A stretch of DNA of 64,000 nt from Ottelia alismoides (Eukaryota; Streptophyta; Magnoliopsida; Alismatales; Hydrocharitaceae): positions 744,001-808,000 of the forward strand of contig JAZKJV010010753.1 in NCBI GenBank assembly GCA_037367405.1. The letters run 5' to 3'. Positions 25,545 through 37,047 of this stretch are shown piece by piece. The position numbers and the translations under genes are program-made. The notes beneath the pieces were generated by a model. That model saw nothing but the letters and a program-made list of their open reading frames with translations, made no database searches and was not told where the DNA came from. Numbering within the stretch: the first letter of the stretch is position 1; each line of letters begins with the position of its first letter.

Positions 25545-28197
25545 ATGACGTACCTGACGAATAACAACGTCTCATTGATGATGCCTCCTTCTCCTCTTGA
25601 GATGACTACCAGTGGCTTGATGTGTGCCTTTTGGAATTTTCAAAGTTGCCCAGATGGTAGAGAAGGAAGTAAAGGTTTTACACGCTTAATATCCCATATC
25701 AAAAGGGTACATTTCTCCAGTGATGAGCGTGTTTCTATTCTGTGAGATGCCATCAAGAATGATCTTAATCTATTATCTTGCTTTAGAAGAGACCATGAGG
25801 ACCCTGGATCAGTGGATGTGCGGGAGGTGCATGAAGATTCAAGCGGTGACTCAGGCTTGTCACCATGATGACGGTCTTATCCGGGTTACATATGACACTG
25901 GAGCGACTCAAGGATACATCATTAGCATCTTGAAACCTCATATACCTGTCGTACCTACTGTCACTGATGGGTTAGTTGTCGATGCTTTATTGCTTTATCG
26001 TATTTTCAAAGTTCCTTTCACCACAGTCAAGAGTATCCCTCCCAGTTGCCGTCTTGCTTTCTCCCAAGTTCTGAAGACAGCTTTACACGTTATCACAGGA
26101 CCGGGATGCATATCTGCTTGCGTGAGATTGTTACTTCTTCCTCGTTGCACACTATAGGTTTTCAGGCCTATGAATAGGCAGGATAGAAGATCTAGCAACA
26201 GAAGGTCTTTGCAACAACGACTTATTCTGAGCTCACTGACTACATGGGGCAGTGCAGATGGTTTCACCAAACCAGTGGATGATACTTTGAAAGGTGGTAC
26301 ACCAAGGACATCTGGCCTTAATCAGAACAATTCCTTGGAAGAGAATCAACACTCCAACATTAGGCAATGCCTCCGTAAAGTGTTAGATGGACACTTTTTA
26401 GCAGCCTTAAGGGTTTTATCCTCTTCAGGAGTGTCTCCTTATAATGAAGATACCATGAAAGTTTTAGAGGCTAAACATCCGTATAAGCCATTTTCTTCCT
26501 TGCCAGGTATCTTTGTTTCAGAGACTCCTCTTACAGCTGATACAGATGTTATCTTACATTCTATCAAATCCTTTCCTAAGGGGACATCATGTGACAGAGA
26601 TGGTTTGAGAGCTCAACACCTTTTAGACGCCCTTTGTGGGGAGGGGTCTTCCATTGCCACTGATCTCTTATGGGCGATTGCCATGGTGGTTAACTTATGG
26701 CTATGCGAAGATGTCCTTTGAGTTTGGCTGAGTTTGTAGCCTCTGCACCTCTTACTCCACTACTCAAACCTGATAATGGCATACACCCTATTGCAGTGGG
26801 CACTATCTGGAGAGGTCTAGTATCCAAGGTTGCTATGAAAGGGGTTGGCAAAGAGATGTCTAAGTACCTCAATGATTTTCAATTTGGAGTTGGTGTATCT
26901 AGAGGAGCAGAAGCCATTTTACATAGCACCAGTCAGATTTTGAGCAAGCTTCATGGTGATGGATCTATTTCTATACTTGCTGTAGATTTTTCCAATGCTT
27001 TCAACATGATAGATAGATCTTCGATGCTATGTGAAGTTCGAAGGCGATGTCCATCTATTTCTTCATGGGTGGAGTTTCTGTATGCTCAGGCTGCCAGACT
27101 ATATATTGGAGACAATCATATTTGGTCGACCACCAGAGTGCTGCAAGGTGATCCCCTCGGTACACTTATATTTTCTCTTACATTGCACCCACTTATTCAT
27201 GAGATCAAAGACAATTCTAAACTCCTTCTCCATGCTTGGTATCTTGATGATGGGACTATCATCGGGGACACATTAGAGGTCACAAAGTTGCTTGACATTA
27301 TACAACGTAGAGGCCCTGAGTTGGGACTTATTCTGAATATCAAGAAAACAGAGCTTTTTTGGCCTTCATGTGATGGACAGAAGGTCCGCAAAGGACTATT
27401 TCCTACTGATATTGGAAGGCTCGTGCTAGGATCGAAACTGCTTAGAGGTGCAGTGAGCATGGATAAAGGATTTGTTGAAGACTTGGTTACGAGGAGAGCC
27501 ACCAAAACTGTTGAATTAATGAAATTACTCCTGCACTTAGATGACCCATAGAGTGACCTTCTTTTACTACGATCTTGTATGGGTTTAGCCAAGCTCATGT
27601 TTGGCTTAAGGGCATGTCAACTCACATGCATGGACCAAGCTGCTGTTTTTTTTTGACAGAGGGCTACGTGAAGCTATTGAGGACATTGTGGTTCGTGGAG
27701 GTACTTTCTTTGGCGACCTTCAATGGCAGGTGGCATCCCAACCAATCAAGCTCGGTGGCTTGGGACTGCACTCTGCTATTGAGGCTTCTTCATATGCTTT
27801 TGTGGCATCTGGAGCTCAATCTTGGGTGCTTTAAGACCACATTTTACGAAACAGTGGGGTATGTGATATTGATTCTGTTTTTTTAGATGCCTTGGAGGGT
27901 CTACGTGTCAAACTCCCATCCTTAGATCTTACATGTTTTGCTAACAACGATACCGTCCCGCCTAAATCCCAGAATGCCTTGGCGAGTTCCCTTTTTAGCA
28001 AAATTGTCAAAGAAATTGAGGTTAAATTTTGCATGACGGATAGACAAAAGGCAATTTTTCGGTGCTTGCAATCTGAACATGCTCAAGATTTTCTTCTAAT
28101 TGTTCCTATTGATGGTCTTGGAATGATTATGTCACCTATTGTGTATCGTACTATTCTCAGATATCGCCTTATGATTCCTCTATTCCCAACAGATGAG
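25545..28197 (+). pseudogene. Non-LTR retrotransposon ORF, N-terminal part (zinc finger and RT)
   Basis: Five frame segments together make one protein. At 25617-25713 there is a C2H2-like finger (C-x7-C, then H-x4-H in the string SHIKRVH). At about 25818 CGRC and CHH form a second cluster. RT motifs follow: HPIAVGTIW (about 26784), LAVDFSNAFNMID (about 26976, motif A), VLQGDPLGTLIF (about 27138, motif B), WYLDDGTIIGD (about 27237, the YxDD box) and LILNIKKTELFW (about 27330). Breaks: a frameshift near 25740, a stop at 26155, a frameshift near 26690, a stop at 27549 and frameshifts near 27640 and 27820. The coding sequence runs on in frame at 40701 after removal of element 1. The RT is of the non-LTR kind. 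The start is uncertain because the C-rich tract lies just upstream. Confidence 0.82.
28193..28197. other. Target-site duplication of element 1, left copy
   Basis: ATGAG here and at 40696-40700, immediately outside TGATGA...TCATCA ends. Removing the element and one copy restores the reading frame of the interrupted ORF. Confidence 0.95.
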
Positions 28198-30269
28198 TGA
28201 TGACCGAGAAATCGTGACTCAGAGATCCGGGTGAAGGTATAAACTCAAGGGTCGTTGCGACCCGGATCGAGAGGACCAGTTAATCAAAAATCAAGACCAC
28301 CAAATCAGATAAATCAATAAAAACGAATAGCGGTCTTCGTTATTTATTTAACCTGGTATAGCGACCAGGGTCGAACTCAAGGAGCACAGGTTGGCCTTAC
28401 GACTTACGAAGTAGTAAAAAAGATAAAAAAACGAGAGAAAATGTTTTTGGTGGATTTTAAATGTTTTTAATTTTTTATGTTTTTAAGAATATATAAAAAA
28501 ATTAAAGATAAGTGAAAAATCCAACAAACCACTATTTATTAAATACACCAAACAAAGTCAGAAAAATCAAATAAAATTATTTTTGTATTGTTTATATTTT
28601 TAATGTTTTTGGTAAATTTTTTAGATTTTTTCAATTTTTAGTCGATTTTATAATAATCAAGAAAGGGGAAAATAGTGGATCAGTATGCAGCCGTATTTGA
28701 AAGGCTAATTAAAAATATATAATTGGCCTATAAAAATTTGGAGACAATTTTTATGAAAACTAGGTACAAAAACTAAGATAAAGAAAAAGAATTTGCATTT
28801 TTTTTGGATTTTATAAATTTTTTAATATTTTTATAAGATTTTTAGGTTTTTGTGATTTTTAGGGGTTTTATAAATCCAAATGACACAAAAATTAGATAGA
28901 AATTTAAACACAATAAAATGAACAATCTCTAATTTTTTTTAGAATTTTTAGAAAAAGTTTTTATATTTTTAGTTGATTTTCTTTTTCAAACAGTAGTAAA
29001 AATACGTATTTTTGAATTTTAAAAATAGTAAAAAGCAAGGAAAATGTCCCAAAAAATTAATGAAATGTTTACACAATGGCAGGAGCCATGTTTCCAAATT
29101 TCACTCGATTTGGAGTTTATTTGATATTTTATTCAACCAATAAGAGAGCTACAACACACAGGGACCTACTTGCAAGAAAACATAGTTCGGAGGGATAAAC
29201 TGTAACACGTGCGAAAACCTTAAGGTTTAAATTGTAAATTTCACATACAATCAGCACATGTCCAATTAAATCCACGCACAGGGGTATAAATGCAAATATT
29301 AAAACTAAAACTTCTTTTCATAACATAACATAAAACCCAAGCCCATACATTCAATTTGTCTAAAAACTCATGTGTCAAAGCATGTGTCTCACACATGTAG
29401 GGACCAAAATGCAAATAAAATAAACATAGGGTCCAAAGTGCAAATTATCCAAAATAAAAATAACTATGAAAGATATTTACAGGACTAAACTACAAATGCA
29501 AAAAGAGGAGGGGCCTAATTGAAATTACCCCTATTATTATGATCGACGGATGAGGAAGCGCCACATGGAGATCCAACGGTGGAGAAGTGTGGCTATCCCT
29601 TCGCTAACGGACGTCTCCGATTCGATCCTCAGATGGATCTACGGTCCCGTCCCCTTTGCAAACTGATGGTGACGATCTGATCTGGAGCAAGGGGGCGATC
29701 GGATGGTGTTGGAGGACTCTCGAAGAACAAGTCGCAGGCGAACTTTTCCTTCCCAATACGCGCGGTGGAGAGGTCCTCGGGCGCTGCTGATATAGGCGAA
29801 ATGGTGCTCGACGTCGGGGGAAAGCGAGGGTCCTGCTCCGGGGCGAGTCAAGGTGATCGGAGGGGTGTAGAAGATGGAGAGGGATCTCGTGGAAGTGATA
29901 GTCGGGTCGGATTGACAAAAGGATGATCTGATCGAAGTAAAATGGGCGGCGACTGTCGGCGGCGCAAAATCGCAAAATCGAAATCTAAGTGCGTACAGAG
30001 GCTGAACGGGTTACCTGATGGCTGTAATTGACTGTGATGGAGATTAGAGAGCTCCTAGGGTCGTCGCCTCGATGGCTCGTCGAGGACAGAGGCTGAAGCT
30101 CGCTCGGTTGCGGAGCACGGCGGCGAAGCTCGTCGGATCAGTGGCTGCAGACCTCGAATCCTCGCTGTGACACCCTCCCTCGCTAGCTGTCACTCTAGGA
30201 AGAAGAATGGAGGTCCTGAGACTAGAAGGAGATGGCCAAAGATGTAGTGAAAGTTGCTGCGGAGCTGAG

Positions 30270-30286
30270 CTAAATAATGGTGGAGA
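30270..30286 (-). promoter_or_regulatory. TATA-like site of the element 1 LTR
   Basis: Minus strand reads CCATTATTTAGCTCAGC, about 1 kb inside the LTR once the MITE is discounted. It is the position where element 2 has CTATATAG and element 3 has CTATTTATA. A GTTGACCCCCGGTCAAC-type inverted motif lies about 200 bp upstream near 30480-30500. Confidence 0.35.
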
Positions 30287-30671
30287 TCCGGCAAAGATGG
30301 AGTCGGGCAGGGCACTGTGGTGCACGGATCCCTAGAACGATCCCCGGGCGTGGGTTAGTGAGGAATCAAGGCTAATCGGCACCCGGGGTTTAGGTGAATG
30401 GCGATCGGATCGGGTCTAGAAAATTTGGCGAAGTCGGGCACTCGAACACGGATCCGGGTGGAGTGGTCCAGGGGGGGGAGTTGACCGGGGGTCAACATCC
30501 CCCGTGGACCAATCAAGAGCCGCCATTTATTAAATATTTGTAAATGAAATTAAAAATAGTAAATGGATTTATTTCAAAATATCTTCAACACAAAAAATGT
30601 TTATTTATTTTCAAAGTATTTTTAGTACTTTTTATTTATTTTTTTGAACTATAAATTATGTATTTATATTA

Positions 30672-31059
30672 GGGGAAAATGGGGCTGCCCCCTATGGGTA
30701 GCCAACATGGCTTCCCCCACCCTATTTTTTGCAAATTTTTTTATTTTTTTGAAAAATTTTCACCATGTATATTCATCCCTATATCACTCCTATATGTAAT
30801 TCTAATTTCGTCGGAAACAGAGACTCCTACGACCTCTATCTAGACGTCATCTTTTTAACGGTTGCAGGATTTTTTAAATCGACTCTGTCTGGATGGAGGC
30901 CGTAGGAGTCTCTGTTTCTAACGAAATTCGAATGACATATAGGAGGGATATAGGGATGAATACACATGGTGATATTTTTTAAAAAAATAAAAAAAATTGC
31001 GAAAAATGGGGTGGGGGCAGCCATGTTGGCTACCCCTAGGGGGCAGCCCCATCAACCCC
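30672..31059. mobile_element. Foldback MITE, Mutator-like
   Basis: 388 bp with arms of about 150 bp: the left arm includes TGGGGCTGCCCCCTATGGGT and the right arm its near-perfect reverse complement. It is flanked by a perfect 9-bp duplication TTTATATTA (30663-30671 and 31060-31068). The partner LTR has an empty site near 40050-40065, proving insertion after element 1. A 9-bp duplication with long inverted arms is typical of Mutator-like non-autonomous elements. Small open frames across it are spurious. Confidence 0.92.
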
Positions 31060-31697
31060 TTTATATTATGTTATTATTATATATAGGTATATATACATAT
31101 GTATTTTTTTATTTTGAATTGTTTATTTTTGTAAAATTATTACAATTTTATATTTTATTTATTTACAACATAAAATTTGGAATAAAAATATATTTTTATT
31201 TTTTTATGATTTATTTACATTAGTTAAATAAATATATCTATGTACATATGTTCATGGTATATAAAATATGGGAAAGGACTTTTATTATTTTTCTTTTTAT
31301 TTTTATTTTTCTGATTTTTATTTTATTTTTATAAATATGTACAAAATATGAGAAACACGTTTTTATTTTTATTTTGAGGAAAATAAAATTATTTATATAC
31401 ATAAGTGTTTGTGCAAGCATGATTGACCTTATCTCTCTCTACTTGGTTTCTTTTGCGGTCAGGCCCATGCTGACCCCTCCCTTGGGATTAGGTCACTCAA
31501 TATTTATTCTAAATATTTCACTCTTTTTCTTTTATTTCTTTATTCCTTTATTTTTACACAAAAAACATGCTAATTATGAATAATTACATGATGCATGCAT
31601 TTTGATAATTTATGATATTTACAAATATTTACATGGTATTTTTCCAAGATTTCTTGCTAAAATAAAGGAATAAAGAGTGATGAATGGGGATTCATCA

Positions 31698-31712
31698 CCC
31701 CCCTATACTTTA
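31698..31712 (-). other. Polypurine tract of element 1
   Basis: Minus strand reads AAGTATAGGGGGGG directly before the LTR start TGATGAATCC. The same string recurs in the hairpin array at 33285-33735. Confidence 0.75.
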
Positions 31713-32241
31713 CTTTTGCTAGTCCCTTAGCAAACACTTATTTGAAAAAGAAGTGCAAAAGAGAAAGAAAAATAAAAAGAGAGGAAATCAAGCTTGATTA
31801 TTAAACTTTCCTTCATTAAATTAAATTATGGAGCTCAGTCAGACCATTAGATTATTAATTTGTCAGAACCTTGTTTGGACTTCAGCTTAAAACTTAACAA
31901 CCTCTAAGTTCCACCAAACTATGGTCAAGACTCCTTAATAAACCAGATCAGAACAAATCTACATACACAAACTCTGATGACCATGAATTTTTCCTTGTAC
32001 TGCGTAAGTGATATGTAGCTCCCAACTCATAAGTAATAAAGAAACAACCTCCCTCAACCTGGTAACTCTAATGCCTTGGAATAGCAACTCTTTCCTCAAG
32101 AAGCGGGGTATTCCCTTCTAAGTTCAAGTGCAATCGGCTCAAGAAGAGGGGGAAAAAGAGAATGGACCATGACCAGTGTAGCCATGTATCCTTGGGAGCT
32201 CTAACCAGTGTAGCTGAGTCTCCTGCTGCAAGCTTCATGAG

Positions 32242-32743
32242 ATGGTCATGTATAACATAAGCTTTACTTTATTTGACTATATACACTCCGGTGGGATTAT
32301 TAAATTTTCAATCCAACCTACCACTTTTTTGGAGTTCTTTTCATTTTGCACATTTTTTTCATGTGCATCTGTACAACATATCTACATGGTGCAACAAATA
32401 TACATAAGGAGTTTTTCCTCTTGAACCAGTAGACTATCCCTCTTTTGAAGCTTTATTGCAACCCACAACTTCTGTCTTTAGACTTCATAACCACCAGACC
32501 AAGTTGAGACGCACTTCCTTCACTATAAGAAGAAGAGAGGTTCCTCCTAGAAGTACTACCCTCATATGCTACCCCAAGCCAAAAGAGACTGCCTCCTCAC
32601 CACATCATCCGTGGAGAGCTATGTGTAAAGTGCTGGTGCATGTAAAGCCATTGTCTCTGAGAGTCATGCGTGTGTTGTTATGTTCTCTACTTAGGCTCAT
32701 CAAGATGATATATGCTCATAGCCTAGTGGACTCAAAGAATTAA
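32242..32743 (+). CDS. Two conserved antisense ORFs in the 3' region of element 1
   Basis: Two plus-strand frames, 32242-32424 (60 aa) and 32456-32743 (95 aa), run antisense to gag. Element 2 keeps both at 56303-56491 and 56571-56801 with similar translations, for example YIHSGGIIKFSI in the first and RSTTLICYPKPKET in the second. The second is basic and shows about 12 replacement against 6 silent differences over roughly 77 codons, so evidence for selection is weak. Antisense extra ORFs at the 3' end are known in Tat-lineage gypsy elements such as Grande. No domain recognised; they may simply be shared non-coding sequence. Confidence 0.3.
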
Positions 32744-33284
32744 GTCCCAATGGTCCTGAAAAGTCTTAATCCTAAGCCCTATAAGGTTCCTCTTATAATT
32801 AGGTGGATTAAGGTCTTAACCAAGCTCCATTTGTCAATTTAATTCCAGGCTAGTTTAAATGTAAACTATGATTTGGAAAAAACTGTGCAAGAATTTACAA
32901 AGATGCAATTTTACAAATATTTACACATTTGCAAAATTTTTTAAAAATGTTTGAAAACATGGATGTATGCATGAATGCAAAGTTTCGCAAAATATTATCA
33001 AAAATTTACACAAGGTTTTTGCAAACTTTTTGTTTTTCAAAGAATTTTACAAAACAATTTGTGCTATATACATAATTTTGATATGAAAATATTTATACAC
33101 AATTTATACAAAAATATTTTACAATCATTTGTACAAAAATAATTTTTATAAATAGGTATGTACAGGAAGAATTTTATGTACAAGGGAAAATTTTTAAATT
33201 TTCATGGATTTTTCGCCATTTTATTTATTAACACATTCACACAAAGTACGAGTTATGCCTAAAGTATATATGAAATATATACGA
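32744..33284. other. AT-rich 3' untranslated spacer of element 1
   Basis: No gene. Rich in TTTACAAA and GCAAAATTTT words. The equivalent of element 2 is 56802-57350. Confidence 0.6.
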
Positions 33285-33735
33285 CACCCCCCTATACTTA
33301 GCTCGAACGATGTCCTCAGAGTGATCAAGAGCGATGAAAAAGACATAACTCGTGCTTAGTATAGGGAAGTGAAAAAGAATGGTATGAATCAAAGAATAGA
33401 ATGATGATGAGTCGGTGTTTCCCCCAATACTTAGGATCAAGTAATCTTAAGTGTAGCAAGCTATACATGAAGGGAAATCCAAGTGGAAGGATGTACAGGG
33501 TCTACCCCCCCTATACTTAGGGTAAAATATCCCTAAGTATAGGCAACAAAACAGAGGGAGAAAGAGACAAAGAAAAACACATATATACAACATGGAAGGA
33601 CATCACTCCCCCTATACTTATGGTGAAGGATCCTTTAAGTATAGGTAACAACATGAGTAATGAAACAGAACGATATGAACTACTCGATGTTTACACCCCC
33701 CTATAATTAGGATGAGGTATATCCTATGTATAGCA
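33285..33735 (-). repeat. Array of five polypurine-tract-like hairpins
   Basis: Five units at 33285-33367, 33421-33460, 33504-33543, 33607-33645 and 33693-33735. Each pairs CCCCCTATACTTAGG-like sequence with a downstream CCTAAGTATAGG-like sequence. On the minus strand each unit carries the same AAGTATAGGGGG string that forms the true polypurine tract at the LTR edge. Element 2 has the same five units. Confidence 0.85.
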
Positions 33736-33883
33736 AAGATAATCATATACGAGACCTAGGGTGAAAACAAATACGGAAGAAAGAGTGATCAAACCAAGAC
33801 GAAACATGTATATACAAAAGGGGACAATGTTGAGGTGCCTCTCAACATGCGCTAGATTTTACGCCCCTAGCTGGGCGCAAAGG

Positions 33884-36001
33884 CTAGGATAAGGTTGTAT
33901 CAAGGTTTAGGACGGCATCTGTAAGGTGGATGTCGTACTGTCGTCGCAATCTCGGTATGAGAACAATGACGAAATCAACAATGTAAGAAATGACACACAG
34001 GTAGGCAATCAAGCGGGTGTCTGCTACCGGCCAAGTATATGGGAAGATGTGATCGGGATCTGGTAGCACAAAAGAAATCATCGGCTCAGGATCAGACTAG
34101 AGTGGAAATGTAGAGCTGAAGTAATCAAACGAGGAGAAGTATGGATCAGTCATGGAATCCTCCACGTCAATCACTGTCTCAAAAAGGTGTGGAAAATCAA
34201 GATCAAGATATTCTCTAAGAAAAACGATATCTGATGCATATAATGAAGACAAATCGGGCAGATCATCAAATATCTCAAGGATCGGCTCATCCTCTCGAGT
34301 GTCGTCGAGGTGAGAAGACTCAGAATCAGAGTGATTGGAAGACTCGGTTTTGTGATCCGCCAGATCGGATACACTCTCAGAAGGTGAAATCGAGTACTCA
34401 TCATGTGTGGCATTCTCCCGCAGATAACCCTAGGGGAAGAATGCAAGATCATCGGTGAGAAATATAGGATCAGGATCTATCAGGGCATCTGGCTGCTGTC
34501 AAGCCCCACTTTGTGCACCAGGATGCATCATCATCTGAAGTCTGGCTCTCAGCAATCTGGAAGCAGGAGAAGGTACTGGTCATCATCGCGGAGGCTGGTA
34601 AGGTGACTGCGGCTGATCCTCGCTCTGTGGCAATGCTGGCTGTCATCTGGTCCTCAGAAAATGTATCTGTCTCATCAAAGTGGAGGACAAAAGGTTCAAA
34701 TACAGGACTCTCTATGTCTGGCCTCTCAATGTGGTGTCGCATATCGAGCTGTGGCTGCTGGGCTGAGTCAGGGTATCTGTTTGACTCCGAGAAGTGTCTC
34801 TGCAGAAAAGAAGCTGAAACATCTGGGGCTGGACTCTGAACTAGCTGGATCGCTGGCTGTAGTAGCTGGGGATCCTCCGTGTCTTGGAGAATCAGAAGAT
34901 CTGATATCCAAGAATTGTCAACTGAAAACTTTGGGGCTGACTCGAACTCTAGCCGGAAAACCAACGGGAACTCGAGTAGACTCTAGGTCAGAACCTCCAT
35001 TGTAGTAGTCATCTCCCCTGTAATCTATGGTGCTGCAGAATCCAAATCCTCGGGCTGATGTGTAGAGTCTGTATCCTCATGTATGGTGGCACACCCCACT
35101 GGTACTGCAACATCCTCATGTGTTGTCCCGACTACGGCATCTCGTGAAGATGGGCTCTGTGAAAGTAACCTCGAGAAGGTATCCTTTAAGTCAATGTCGG
35201 AATCACAGTGTGAACCACCACATGAGGTAATCACCAGTGCTAACTGCTCCGCAGTCGTCCCCCTCATGGAGATCTCAATAAGGTCAGTCAATGAAAGTCT
35301 GTGCTTGGGAAATCTCCTCAAGAGGTCAAGAAACCTCGGCCATGCCTCATGCAGTGGCTCCTGGCGGTCTATTGAAAACTTTGTGATCAGTGACCGCATC
35401 ATCTCTGCTCTATGCTGGGGAAAGTATTTCTATAGAAACTCAAACCGTAAGTCTCCCCACGTAGAGAATCTCCTTCCCAATCGTTGGTGCCATTGCATGG
35501 CTCTATCCTTAGGTGTGAACGGGAAGGTCTTCAGCAAAATCTCCTCTGCAGTGATATATGAATAAATATGTGTCCTGCAAAACTCCTCGAACTCAGACAG
35601 GTGAAGATAGGGCTCCTCATGCACCTCTCCTGAAAATGTCGGCAGTCTCTGAATAAGTTTTAAATGCAGAATGAATGGAACTAATGTAGTAGCTGACTGA
35701 GCTCCCTGTCCTATCTGCTCATCCATCATGCTGGCATAGGAGGCATCTGATACTCGCGTCTGCTATCTATGATCGTGTGCAAAGTGCACTCTCATCTCAG
35801 CACTGGTATCGTCCGGGCCTCGCATGTTCTCTTCTGATCTCCGCGAACGTGTAATACAACATGCCTAGGGTATTGAAAGGGATGGGAGGGTGGGAACGAG
35901 AGGTTGGTCGGAGATCCGACCTCCCTCGAAGGTGGATTGGACTGATGGGAAGAAGATGGAGAAGCTGCAAGAGTCGGCAATAAGTGAGGGGGGCCCATCA
36001 T
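33884..36001 (-). pseudogene. Gag of element 1 with C-terminal extension, broken
   Basis: Capsid-type retrotransposon gag core at 35729-35025: LPTFSGEVHEEPYLHLSEFE, then TFPFTPKDRAMQWHQRLGRR, then EPLHEAWPRFLDLLRRFPKH, the Athila/Tat gag pattern. Before it is a Ser/Pro-rich N-terminus (from 36001). After it come an acidic region and a hydrophobic segment near the end (LIAYLCVISYIVDFVIVLI followed by RLRR), closing at 33884. Breaks relative to element 2: a frameshift near 35820, TAG near 35770, TAG at 35430 (replacing Gln), TAGs near 35026 and 34981, a frameshift near 34500 and later TAGs. No CCHC knuckle and no protease follow. It would form the particle; it cannot now be made. Confidence 0.8.
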
Positions 36002-36246
36002 CCACGGATACAGAAAAGGAAGAGAACTGAAGGGAGGGTGGGAGGGAGAAAGATAGATGACTGGAGGAGAAGATAGATGAAGAAGAGAACGGATGGGACC
36101 TAGAAAAGCAAACAAGATCGATCAAGCAAAACCCCAAATTCACCTACGCACCCTGAGATGATGACCGTGAAGGTTCGGTCTTTTATCTTGTCTATTTTAT
36201 TAGGTGATCAAACAGTCTTTCAGAGCGATTAAGCGAGCTGATAGGG

Positions 36247-36307
36247 ATCCAATACTCTTAACAGACTGTCCCGTATAAAAAGCCGGTAGTCTGTCAAGAA
36301 ATTGGAT
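36247..36307 (-). promoter_or_regulatory. Conserved leader hairpin (61 bp)
   Basis: Outer arms ATCCAAT and ATTGGAT and inner arms ACAGACT and AGTCTGT form a near-continuous stem of about 19 bp around a loop containing GCCGGT. Element 2 has the same structure at 63333-63394, with different bases in the weakly paired middle. Location in the leader suits an RNA packaging or dimerisation signal; that role is inferred. Confidence 0.6.
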
Positions 36308-37027
36308 ATGGATCTAGCCTAGGATGCGGGTCACTCTCTGGCTCATCCAAACCAGACAATGAGGGGATTACTCTCCCAAGACAAATTATTAGGTCCATGT
36401 CTTTTAAAATCAAGTTTGGTTAACAGTCCCTATTTTATGGTTTTTGTTTTTAGGTATTTTTCAAGCAAACAACACCTAACGAATTTTTCGATTCTCCTTT
36501 TTATTTTAAGTCCAAAAACAGGGGGGAGAAGACGAAAAAGCCGATGCGCCATAAAATCAATGATGCAAGCATGAGATAAAAGACATACCTGACTCCAACA
36601 GTCTACATGCAAAATGATCCACGCATAAAATAAAGACTGAAATAAAACTACCTATATGATGCACGAGGAGAATGGCCTTAGACAGAGCAATTCTAAACGT
36701 GAAGAACAATAGCTTGGAACTCAAACCTATGTCCAGAGTCCTATCTTGGGAGCTACTCGGTGTCTGCCACAACGGATCCTGCACGCGTTGTATGTCACTC
36801 CTCAAGGCACGTGGACTAGAGTTTAAGTAATCCAGCTTTTTTCTTGTGATTTAATTAATTAAGTCCAAATATCGATCAATAGGTACATGCAGATAATTAG
36901 GGATTGGGCCTTAATTAATTACGTCACAATTAATAAAATCCTAAGCTAAGGCAAAATCCGCGCAAATTAGATAAGCAGTAATAAAAGACGGGAAAACAAA
37001 ACCGGCGAAAAATCGTAGTGAGGTCCC

Positions 37028-37047
37028 CCGAGCACACCGGTGCTCGG
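37028..37047 (-). promoter_or_regulatory. Second conserved leader hairpin
   Basis: CCGAGCAC-ACCG-GTGCTCGG, a perfect 8-bp stem with a 4-nt loop, about 375 nt after the primer site. Element 2 has CCGAGCAC-ACCG-ATGCTCGG at 63967-63986, and the plus-strand gypsy element has a changed but still paired version near 49008-49027. Confidence 0.6.

Larger units (their letters stand above)
28198..31697 (-). repeat. 3' LTR of element 1 (left copy)
   Basis: 3,500 bp, ending on the right with the hairpin TGATGAAT-GGGG-ATTCATCA. Compared with the right LTR it has 85 extra bp at its left end (28198-28282), lacks about 240 bp of the GC-rich block near 29815, and carries a 388-bp MITE. Open frames in the GC-rich block (29604-30325) are shared in part with the right LTR but overlap each other and are not credible genes. 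Confidence 0.9.

Noticed and set aside
24884..25575. Long overlapping open frames on both strands (up to 219 codons)
   Set aside because: They lie in the C-rich minisatellite and are open only because it lacks A/T-rich stop codons; translations are Pro/Ala or Gly/Arg runs.
29604..30325. Minus-strand frames partly shared with 38650-39715
   Set aside because: Similarity is expected because these are the two LTRs of one element; frames are broken differently and overlap others.
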